In this document: in pieces, positions 12,655 to 22,221 of the stretch | Layout: every line of letters starts with the position of its first letter | Numbering within the stretch: position 1 is the stretch's first letter | Translations under genes and position numbers: made by a program | The notes under the pieces: model-generated | The model's database searches: none | Seen by the model: the letters and a program-made list of their open reading frames with translations, nothing else | What the model was told of the DNA's origin: nothing | From: Ottelia alismoides | Lineage: Eukaryota; Streptophyta; Magnoliopsida; Alismatales; Hydrocharitaceae | Reading direction: 5' to 3' | Length of the DNA: 64,000 nucleotides | Assembly (NCBI GenBank): GCA_037367405.1 | Contig: JAZKJV010009630.1 | Location: 310,001-374,000 of the forward strand

Positions 12655-13117
12655 TAATGAATCTCGTATTCATCATGCTAAAAGGCACAAATAAAACCCC
12701 TGACTTAATCAATCCAATAAAAATCACCATTAGTTCGTTATTATAATCTTGTAATATATGTGTATAATTAACCCTTAATTAATTGTATTTAATTACCATT
12801 ATTTTCTTTGTAATTATTTTATTTCTAAAAACCCCTAAACATTAGGTAGAGTAATTGTCCATAACTCCCTAACCCTTAAAATATACAAAAAAGACAAAAA
12901 CAACTCAAAATAAAAAAGTCGGTGTTTTTACTCTCTTAAAAATACACCCAAATTTTTTTTTGTAGAAATGACCTCTTTTGACTTTTCACTCAACATGAAA
13001 CTTGTAGATCTCATCGAGACGAACAACTGTCATGTTTCAACTTTTCTCAAATTTTACCTCTAACTATTTCTTTTGTATTTTTATTTGTTTACACATTTTC
13101 AAAATTTTTTATTGGGC

Positions 13118-13146
13118 CACGTGGCGCCTTTTGGGTCGCCCACGTG
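13118..13146 (+). promoter_or_regulatory. Paired CACGTG boxes in the 3' LTR U3
   Basis: CACGTG at 13118-13123 and 13141-13146, again 23 bp apart, with a TTATATAC TATA-like sequence at about 13314-13321. Same layout as at 5322-5350. Confidence 0.55.
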
Positions 13147-15775
13147 GACCACGCCTCCTTTCGACACCCGGCGCTCGCTTGGATCATCAGATCGCCTTCA
13201 CCCAGCTCCCATCTCAACCGTTCATCCGTCGCTCAATCCTCGCCGTCAGATCTGACTTCTAGATCTAATCTTGGCCACTCGTCACTGCTCCATTCCCAGC
13301 CGCCCGATCCCACTTATATACTACGGTCTTCGTCATGCCACGGCACCCTTTCTCCCTACATCGTTGAATGGAGACTTGACTCCCATCTAAACCGTTCGCC
13401 CCCAACCAAATCTGAGCCACCAGTTCAGATCTGAACAGATCTTAGCCCTCCATCTACCCATTCATCTGGGCCCCGCGCCATCGTCTTCCTCATAACCCTC
13501 CCCTCTCCAGGCATTACTCTCGGTTGTACGCTTTCGCCTGCCCATGCATCAGACACGTGGCAAAATCTTCAACCTCCATCATATCGCCCCGGATGTTATC
13601 AGCGCCGTTCTTTCACGCCCAATTATCCGCCGTTGGATCTCCAGATCCAACGGCCAGAGGTCATCGTCTTCCTCCAAGCGATCCCTCTTCCCCACGATCT
13701 CCACCTCGCGAAGACTTCTCTCCCTTCCCTTTATCTCCACCTCTTCCGACCTCGTCTCTCCTCATTAACCACCTCACGATCTTCCCCGGTCTTCCCTCTA
13801 CCTCGCGAACTCTCCAACACCCCACGAAATCACTCCACTCACTCCATACAGCCCTCGCAAACCCACCTCTCCACCACCGGAACCGTCACTTTCATCCTTA
13901 AAATCCTCGCCTCCCCCTCCATTCCAGGCGGTCCATCTTTACGAGGAAGGAGGCCCAACCCTCCTCCTCCCTATGACAGGGGGAGGAACGAGGATAGAGC
14001 GAAGACGACCTCCATGCCCGGTGAGACCCTCCGCCATCCATGGCGGAGTCGCGACGCCTCCAGGCCTGCTCGAGCTGCATTGACATGCTGCCGATGTCCA
14101 GCGAAGACCCGGGGCTCGATTCGAGCCCCAGCCCAAGCCCCCCCGCTCCGCCTCCGACCAGGTAAGTCCCTCCGATCTTCCTTTGTCTTTTTATTCGATT
14201 TCGTTGATTTAATTAGGCCTCTCCGGCCGTCCTCTCGCTTCATCGTTCACCTCGTTAGCTTCGCCAACATCTCCCCTTTCACGCGCCACCTTCGACATCC
14301 ACAATCTCCTTCTTCCATACCTCGTCGCCGCCCGACCCATCTCCTCCGCCACCCACGGCGGAGGAGCTCCGAGCTTCCAACTTCTTCGCTCGCCAAGCTC
14401 TCATCTCATCCATACACTCACTCTACGTGCTTCGGCTATGCGATTCTAACGCTGCAGGTCTTCGAAGTTTTCAATGGTCGGTTTTCTGCCGGAGCTGACT
14501 TCATCGACCTAGCAGTCGTCCTCCTTGCTTCGATGATCAACGCCAGAGGTTTCTGCGTCTTCCCCGAGCTCCGGGCTTCCTCGACACACATCCCTGAAGC
14601 TTCGGGGAAGTCACCGGCAGCCGAGGGCAAGCGGCGGAGCTTGAGCTCCCTCACTGGAGTTCTAAACTCGCCGCCCGACGCAGATAGAGACGAAGGAGCA
14701 GTGGCCGTCGGATGTTCTTCGCCCAGCGACCATCTGACAGCCCAGATGAGGCCGCGTCATCGACTTCAGCAGCCCTTGGATCCTCTCGATCCAACGGCCT
14801 ACACTCCGTCACGTGGCAACATCCGAGCTTCTCCGAACCTCAGCGCCCAAGCCACAAGGGTCGGAGGTCCCGAACCACATCCGAGCCTGCAGCGAGTCCA
14901 AGCCAACGTCCGAGCCAGCCGAAGAAAATCCGAGCCTCTGCCAAACCCGACTCCAAGCCTGGATGGCACGTGCTAGTCACGTGCGTATCTGGGCAATTTG
15001 CGGAGACACCCTCCAAGTTTCTTCAATTTGCAGAAAGGCCCCCACGCGTATGGTACTTTTTCAGGGAAGGTCCTTATACTTATTTTATTTCATTTTAGTC
15101 CTTCCCAGGGACCTTTCTGTAGTTATCATGTCATGTTTTCTTGCATTTATGCCCTTATCTTCATTGTTGCATAACTTGAGCATCATGTTTCCGTTTCAGT
15201 TGATTTCAGTCTCATTTGAAAAGCTTGTTTGATGTACTTCTTAATGGCATATTAAGTTTCGCATTTTGGACACTTGAATTTTTATGTATTATTGTATTTG
15301 CCATGTGTCCCTTATTATTAACTTATGCATTATTAACATTATCAATCAAGCTTGACATTTAAGCAAATCTGAAATTGACTCATATTAAATTTTGCTCATC
15401 ATTTTTACCTAGGGCATATTTCCATTGCATCACATGGCATTTGTTTGCATGATAAAAATTGATAAAAAATGCATGTTTACTTTATTTGAATGCATTATTG
15501 TGTCGTGTCTGTATGATTTGACCTATATATGCTTCAACTCAACTCTTAATTAGATGGACTAAAATCCGACTAATAAGAGAGAGGCTCGTGTCCCTGAGTT
15601 CGACCTTGGTATCTTACCAAGCAAAAAAAATTTTATGATCATCTCATTTTGATCTATCATATACAAATTAAAATGCGATGATCTTTTGATGAATCGAATT
15701 GGCCCGACTGCTACGACAATTCCAAGTGTTAAAAACACTCTCTTAAAGGGCTGATTTTACGGTCTATCAGTAGCG

Positions 15776-17258
15776 CGCAAATGGTGATTAGAGTGATAAA
15801 GGCGGCGTTTTTATGGGATGGTTGAGGATCTTATCAGTTGTTGCGGATGACATTGATCAGATCTCGGGCGTTTTATACATTGTGGCAAAGAACAAGAGTG
15901 GGGAGGGGAGGGGTGGGTTACTCTTGTTGTCGTGTGGGCATGACCCTCTTGCGGACACGGCGAGAGGGGGAGAATGGTGTGACGGAGCCTATGTCTCTCC
16001 TTGTTCTTCGAGGAGAGCACACAGCATGGGTTGAAGTGCTGCTGCGCACGGGTAGGAAGTGCACCAACAGCTGCATGTGAGATGGCGTGGGTGGGTTCTC
16101 CTTTGAGGTGATGGAGGTGTGCTGTTGTCGAATGAGGTGGACGGCGGCAAAGATGAAGGTGGACACACGGCCGGCTGTGGAGCTTCGACACACTTTAGCT
16201 GGTGAAGGAAGAAGATGTCGAGGGGCGGTGCTCCTGTGTGTGGGCGGTGCAAGGCGTCGTCGGCTGGCTGGAGGCGCCGCGTTTTGAAGGTCGCGAGTGA
16301 GGATGTGCTTCAGGTGTTGGGGACTGCAGATGATGTTAGGGAGCGATGTGATGCGCGGACGTGGGGTTTTGGCGGAGCTCCTCTGCATGAGCACAACCGA
16401 AGACCTACGGAGGAGTCGGGTGGGGATGGCTAGCTGGGGTCGTCCGATGGATGGAGGTGGAGATGGCAGCAGCCCGCGGGGGCGCCTGGGCGAAGTGAGC
16501 ATGGCTGCAGGTGACGAGACAACTATTGGAGGAGGACAAAACAGAGGAAGTTTCCCTGTGAACAGGGGAACTTAGTGTATTTGTTTTGCAAGTATAAATT
16601 TTTAATTAATTGGTTTAAAAAAGATTGTCAAAAAATCCAATAAAAATCACCATCGCATTCGTAACGTGTGATTTATCCGCGTAAGTGCAAATATTCTTGT
16701 GATTTGAAGTATGGATGGAGATGGATTTAGGAGAGAGGAAGTGTTGCTAGGGGGAGGGGGGCTCTAGGAGGAGCTGGGCATCTTGGTCGGGGTGAGGGCG
16801 GGGGACCTTGCAGGTCGGTGGGTGCGGCTTGCAGACCAGGTGGGAATGGTAAAGGTCGTGGCTGATGTGAGGAGGAGGGATATTGGAGATAAGCTCGATG
16901 GCGAACTTCGAGCAGGGCCTGAGGAGAGAGGGAGTGCTTGCAGAGGTCGATGGGAGGCAGGGGGGAGGGGATCCCGAAGGAGATACGGCGGGGGCACTCA
17001 ACGCATGCAGGAGAGGCAGATCGACAGGAGGGAGAGAGATCGTTCGATGGCATGTTTTTTAAATATGAATAAATATTAAGGGCAATTTTGTATTTTTCAA
17101 TGGTTTCCGTCAAACATAACGTCCATCTCAAACGGAACATGACATAGGGTTATGCCATGTAAGAGTTAAGCATTACTCAGGGTTTCCACGTAATTCGCGA
17201 TTATGCAGGGTTATGAATGTTATTGCAAAATTACTCAGGGTTATGGGTGTAGAAATCC
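15776..17258 (+). other. Foreign G-rich segment inside the 3' LTR, right end resembling a Mutator-type terminus
   Basis: Not found in the 5' LTR. 15890-16560 and 16740-17040 are G-rich on the plus strand and C-rich on the minus; the minus strand carries open frames up to 194 aa (15918-16502) with low-complexity Ser/Pro/Arg content that I do not recognise. The last ~130 bases (17130-17258) contain reiterated CAGGGTTATG and 'ttattgcaaaattac', which on the reverse strand look like the inverted repeat of the MITE at 20412. This suggests the end of a Mutator-like element. The matching left end was not found. Confidence 0.4.
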
Positions 17259-17922
17259 CTTTTTATTTCTTGCATTTTATTTGCAATTATGCCCCTACAT
17301 TGTGTTTCTTCATAACTTGAGCATCGTAGGTCCAAATCGCATGATTTTAGTGTCGTTTTGATCTTTGTTTCATCATCTATATTATGGCATGTCTAATTTT
17401 CTCATCCGACATCATATTAAAAGAAGTGATTTTTAATGCTAGATGATGACCTTGTTCTGCTTGTCCTTGCTCTGATTTGATGATTGACCTAATTATTGTG
17501 ATCAAAATGACCCTGATTTCAATTCTTATTATGTCGCTCATTTTCAGTAATCATTTTAGGGTATATTTGTAACCTTTTGTTCTGCATATAAGTTCCCTTG
17601 CATTATTTACATGCATCATCTTATAATCGCGTAAAAATCAACTAAAAATTACATGCATCATTTTATTGCATTATAATCTGCATTGTGCATCATGAATTTT
17701 CATAGAAACCTGGAATCGAGAAATACTTCACACATGTTCTGAACTGATCGAAATTTGATAAATAGATAGAGTAGCTCGTGTCCTTGTGTTCGACCTTGGT
17801 AGGCTTGCCAAGTATAAATACTCCACAACATTCAAAGTTTGTGGTTTTTGATCGACCGATTTCTGCCTCCTATACTACAATTATCGGTTATTAAAGAGGC
17901 ATATTTCGCGTTCATCACTCCT

Positions 17923-19130
17923 CTTCCATGGGATAATATGATTATGATAAATCATCAATTTATCGTAGTTGTTTATTGATTATTATCTCTTTAACTTGAG
18001 CTCTTTCATCTAATTAATAATTAATTAACATTAATTAATAAATAACCCTCTATAAATAATTAATCCTAATTATTATAGTTATATACCTATTATTGTGCAT
18101 ATATATTTTATTTCTTTCTTTCTTAATAAAAATCCAATAAAAATTAGTGTAGTACTGCACATAATTAATTTTACATTAAATATAAATTAAAAATTCAAAA
18201 AATAATAAAATAAAATAAAATAAGTGTTTTTAATATTTAAAAAGACTTACACAATATTTATTTGTATATATGGTTTAATTTCTCTTTGAATTCTACATGA
18301 AAGTTGTAGATCTCGTCGAGATCTACAATTTTTATATTGAATACTTTTGCTAATCTTATCTTTAATTATTTTATTTTGTTTTGACTCTTCATTTTTTTAA
18401 TTTATCTGATTTCTGATTGGGCCACATCACCCAATCTTGATGCTCCACGTAGTCGTCCTTTCAATCCAACCCACGCTTGTTCTTGATCGTCTGATCATTT
18501 TGATCAGACGATCAAGATTCAATCCTCGATGCATGAGTTTCCAACCACTTGATCTTCTGATCAAGCGCATCATGTCGTTACCATGTGCCCTTCGCTCCTC
18601 CGTTTGATTGCGATCAGACGATTCCTGAGTCATCTCCTTCCTCACACCCATTCGTCCCATTCCTCCATCAATTACCAAACCACCATTCTTCACCTTATTT
18701 GACAATTTCTTCAGTTATCGTTCCATCATTCTAATTACATCTACTTCTAGATCTAACCTTCCTTCTCTTCACTCTAACTTCCCAAACCACCAAAACCACA
18801 CTTGGGACCGAAAGTGGTGGTTGATACCACCATGCAAACCACCTCCAAACTCCATCTTCTCCTCTTCAGATATCCTTCTCCAACCACCATTCTGGGGTAT
18901 CTGCCCTTGGTGTAAGTACCTTCCTAGCATCGTCTACGTTCGAGTGGTAAAGAGAGGGTTAGAACATAAGCCATGACCGAAGGAATACTTCGCCAAGATC
19001 CTCGACTGAAAAGTCGTGTGCAACGAGTTAAACTAGATGCTCAAGCTTGGTTATGTGGGATAATACAACGTAAGACATGGCCATCTACCATGAAAGCCCC
19101 CTCTTACATGGGATAATATGACTCCTATTT
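17923..19130 (+). repeat. Degenerate LTR relic of the same broad family
   Basis: Contains the conserved TTGTAGATCTCG block (18304), followed about 120 bp later by decayed versions of the two CACGTG boxes (CACATC 18423, CACGTA 18446; spacing still 23 bp). It then has a pyrimidine-rich leader like 35280-35560 in the LTR at 34500. No PBS or clear ends; an LTR-like start may be TGATTATGATAAATCATCA near 17939. No gene here. Confidence 0.5.
18481..18517 (+). repeat. Perfect 17-bp hairpin
   Basis: TCTTGATCGTCTGATCA, a TTT loop, then its exact reverse complement. GATCAGACGAT-type repeats recur near 18547 and 18612, and a related GATCATCTTGATC palindrome lies near 35199 in the other LTR. Confidence 0.8.
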
Positions 19131-20402
19131 ATTTTATTTTTAATTTTAGTTCAATGAATGTTAAGTTTTTGGAATTGATAATTTGTTATCAATCCTAATT
19201 CTATTAGAGGTGGTTGCCTCCTATAATCTTGGTCCTTGTTGAATTGATTAGGATAGCAATCCTAATGATTCATTTTTATATAGAAAGAGAGATATCCCCT
19301 ATTTTTCTGAACAATAATTGAAAAAAATATAGAGAAAATCTTTCTTTAGGCCGTCCCCCTCTCTCCTTGGCTAAGGATGTCCCCTATCCCAAGGTTGAAG
19401 AGGAATGAGGTTGGATTATTTTTCTGGATTGTGGGAGTTACATGATTCATCCTGATGCCCACGAATGTTTTCTCTATCAGATCGAACTTAGACATGAGGT
19501 TTTTTCTTTAGAGGCTAGATGATAACAAACGCACTTCTAGCGGTAATTCTATATTCGCTTGAGTTGTTGAAATGGATAGGGAATGGTTCTGAATCTATGT
19601 GGTTTGATCTTTGTTTTATTTTTTAAACTCCACCGCTATCTAGATTCAAATGATGAATCTTTTTGTTCGATCGGATATGATTCAATCTACATGCTTCCAT
19701 GATACATGAGGTCTAAAAGCCTCCCTTCACCAATGCCATGCCTATATGGTTTTATGCATGAAAGGGGAGGGGGTGGTGCCTTGTTGTCTTTAAGAGGAAG
19801 ATATCAACTCTTTTTTCTCTCTTTTTTCTTTCTTTTGAACTTGAGAATAACTTATAGGCTTTTGTCCCAATTTTGTTCTGGTCTTGCTAAGAAACAAAGA
19901 AATGTTAGCTAAGAAACTAATTTATCATAACATATTGAAATGTTAAAAAAATGTAATATCAAGTTATATGGTAGCTTTATCCAAGTTAATATTCAAAAAT
20001 CAAAAGAAAAACTTTTATTTTCATAAATGTAATCACTTTATAATATAACTAGTTAGTTTTCTAGAAATTTTGTGTTTATTAATTTTTTAAAGGATTTTCT
20101 AGTCTAATGCGTGGAGAATAAGTGGAATGCTAATTATGCAGAAATACAGATAAATGGGATGAACTTGGTTGTAGCTTAATTTAAGAAGAAGAATGATGCG
20201 ATTAATTGCGGATTCACCAATAGGAATTCCAACCGATCAAGTTTAGGGTTGGTATCAATGCCCATTCATTAAACCACTACTCAAACTGGCTATTTTTTGA
20301 GCGGGTGATTCTTAACCAGGCTTTGTATATCCATGCACCTAATGGAGGTATAGTTCAATATAGTAAAATCTTAAGCTACAAATATCTGTAAAGATTAGGT
20401 GA
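19131..20402. other. No recognised gene
   Basis: AT-rich sequence with scattered short frames. Nothing recognised, apart from a second occurrence of 'atgggataatatga' (near 19109) that also occurs at 17928, just right of the 13-kb element. Confidence 0.5.
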
Positions 20403-20411
20403 TAAAACCTT

Positions 20412-20656
20412 TGGGGGTTTCCACATTTGTGCCTCTATGAAGTTATACAATTATGCCCCTAACTTTTTTGCAATAACATGTGTACCTCAAATCTCACAAT
20501 GCCTTTCCCTTAGGGTAAAACAGGGGCATACGTGTAATAACAGAAGGGCGGTATTATGAATTTTGCTAGAATATATGTGCACAAGTGTTATTGCAAAAAA
20601 TAGAGGCATAACTGTAGTTGCAAAATTTTAGAGGGACACACGTGTAAAAAAAACTC
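20412..20656 (+). mobile_element. Mutator-type MITE with long inverted repeats
   Basis: About 75 bp at each end pair with each other. The left arm has 'ttatgcccctaacttttttgcaataaca' type content and the right arm its complement, including TGTTATTGCAAAAAATAGAGG at 20599-20619. Candidate 9-bp duplications TAAAACCTT (20403-20411) and TAAATCTTT (20657-20665) match at 7 of 9. Long arms and a 9-bp duplication fit Mutator-like MITEs. Non-coding. Confidence 0.65.
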
Positions 20657-20665
20657 TAAATCTTT

Positions 20666-21600
20666 TGTGTTGGTAATTTTGGTTTATCGAAGATACAAAA
20701 GGTAGGTGATTCCGAATCATTGGAAGTACAAACATCGAGCGAAACTTTATATATGTAGACCAAGAACTATCATATGTCGGTTGGGTTTGACTAAGATGTA
20801 AAATATATTGATATTTATATTTAGATTATGATTTAAGGCGAGTTCATATCCATGTATCCATATACGACAGTCCTAAACCCAAACCCATATATGCATGGAT
20901 AGTAAATTTGAAATCCAAACACACCCAAAAATAAATGGGATGTACTCTATAACACTCATACCCCCAAACATAGTCCCGCAACTAAAACTCACAAAGTGTG
21001 AGAGTGATAAAACTCACTAAGTGGTGGGGATTATTACTTGAGAATTTGTGCTTAAGCATTTTGGGTGGTTGTCAACGGATTCATTTGGGGTCATAACCAA
21101 CAAGTTGTCATGGTTAGTTTTCCTCGATAACGGACTGAGGATCTAAGCCTGGGAAGTTACATACTCAATATCCTTAAATGGAGTGAATTTGAGTTGGGTA
21201 TCCAATAGGTAGACCTAGATTAACATCCTTACGCATCACCTGCTTATACCTAATTGGGTATGGTTAAATGGTATTTGAGATTGATATGATTAGAATGTTG
21301 TGATGGAGGAGTCTTAGGCCACACTCAAAGAAACAAGTAAAAAGGAAGCTCTAAAATGGTGTCCTTTTCGATCCAACCCAAGAATGAAGTAAACTTAACA
21401 TCCTTTACGAAATGAGAAGCTTGGATCGTCGAGTGGTCAACTTCTTGGTGACTCTAACGACAACTTGGTGACCAAAGGTATGACAAAGCATGAACAAAAG
21501 TGGAAAAAATATTGCTAAGATCACTCACTCGAGAAAATAACTTTTTCTAGAAACTAGATTTGATTACTATGAAAGAATGAAAAGGAAGATGGCAGGCTAA
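20666..21600. other. No recognised gene
   Basis: Intergenic AT-rich DNA between two MITEs, upstream of the ARO gene. No coding region or repeat recognised. Confidence 0.5.
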
Positions 21601-21608
21601 TAAGGAAA

Positions 21609-21993
21609 AGAGCAGATCGTCAGCTGTAGTCCCAGTTACAACGGATCTGCTGTATTTTTTTCTTTCACGATTTTAATTCCAAAATCCAACTTTATAGATT
21701 GAATCTTGGATTGATGCTCTATATATCTTCCAAATTTCAAGTTAATTGGAGATTACATGCTATTCTATATTAACATTTAAAAATCTGAACAATATTTAAA
21801 CAACTTAAATTCCATTTAAAAAGGATTTGAATCTTAGATTATTAAGATAAAATAGCAAATAACCTTTGATTAATGTGAAATTTAGAAGATATGCAGAGCA
21901 TTAACCCAATATTCAATCTATAAGATTGGATTTTGGAATCAAAATCGGAAAAAATACAGCAGATCTGTGTAGGGATTACAGCAGTGCTCTCAT
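21609..21993 (+). mobile_element. MITE with long inverted repeats, upstream of the ARO gene
   Basis: Flanked by an exact 8-bp duplication TAAGGAAA (21601-21608 and 21994-22001). The outer ~110 bp of both ends pair. The left end reads GGATCTGCTGTATTTTTT near 21643 and, further in, 'ttccaaaatccaa' and 'atagattgaat'; the right end carries the reverse complements (21912-21968). Non-coding, AT-rich centre. The 8-bp duplication suggests the hAT superfamily. It ends 228 bp before the ARO start codon, so it may lie in or near that promoter. Confidence 0.8.
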
Positions 21994-22057
21994 TAAGGAA
22001 AGGGTGAGGATGCATGCACGACAGTATTGGTTTCCCTTCGATAATAGCCAGCCACCC

Positions 22058-22062
<5 letters not shown>

Positions 22063-22090
<28 letters not shown>
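22063..22090 (+). repeat. (GA)n run in the ARO 5' region
   Basis: About 14 uninterrupted AG repeats, 131 bp upstream of the ARO start codon. GA runs in plant 5' leaders are bound by BBR/BPC-type GAGA factors; a role here is inferred. Confidence 0.85.
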
Positions 22091-22091
<1 letters not shown>

Positions 22092-22221
22092 CGGTTGATC
22101 CGCGTAATCACGCCGGCGTTCCCGGCCATCCGAAGCCCACGACCCCTTCCCCTCCACGGAAAACGCACGCTCGTCCATCACTGTGCTCGTCGTCCTCCTC
22201 CTTCCCATCTCCGGCGGCGCC

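Larger units (their letters stand above)
4856..17917 (+). mobile_element. 13-kb non-autonomous LTR retrotransposon (LARD-like) with exact target duplication
   Basis: Flanked by an exact 5-bp duplication CTCCT (4851-4855 and 17918-17922). It has a 5' LTR (4856-7787), a tRNA-Asp-type primer site 2 bp further on (7790-7804), an internal region without any gag or pol ORF, a purine tract, and a 3' LTR (12655-17917). The tRNA-Asp primer and the similarity of its leader and 3' untranslated region to the copies at 37492 and 30040 place it with Tat/Athila-type Ty3/Gypsy elements. It must have moved using enzymes from a coding relative. Nested inside are a solo LTR and a MITE. Boundaries are well supported by TG...CA ends plus the duplication. 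Confidence 0.85.
12655..17917 (+). repeat. 3' LTR, enlarged and mosaic (5263 bp)
   Basis: The head (12655-13517) is close to the 5' LTR head, and the tail (17259-17917) is close to the 5' LTR tail and ends at the CTCCT duplication. The first dinucleotide is TA instead of TG. The 1.4 kb between these parts in the 5' LTR is represented here by 3.7 kb. 13518-15775 is a strongly diverged version of the same LTR type, with CACGTG motifs, a 'tgcaattt.cgga' passage near 14990 and the 'gtgtccctgagttcgacc' end signature near 15590. 15776-17258 is unrelated G-rich sequence. A 447-aa chance ORF (13633-14976) falls in this DNA and is not a gene. Confidence 0.7.

Noticed and set aside
13633..14976. 447-aa open frame
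   Set aside because: Longest frame outside ARO apart from none with homology, but inside a mosaic LTR; low-complexity Pro/Ser/Arg translation, several overlapping frames open on both strands.
15918..16502. 194-aa minus-strand frame
   Set aside because: G-rich strand composition leaves the minus strand open in several frames; no motif recognised.
17918..18000. Direct continuation of the LTR at 1116-4850 after the 13-kb insertion
   Set aside because: The TSD shows they were adjacent before insertion, but I could not align 17923 onward as the same LTR's tail with confidence, so it is listed as a separate relic.
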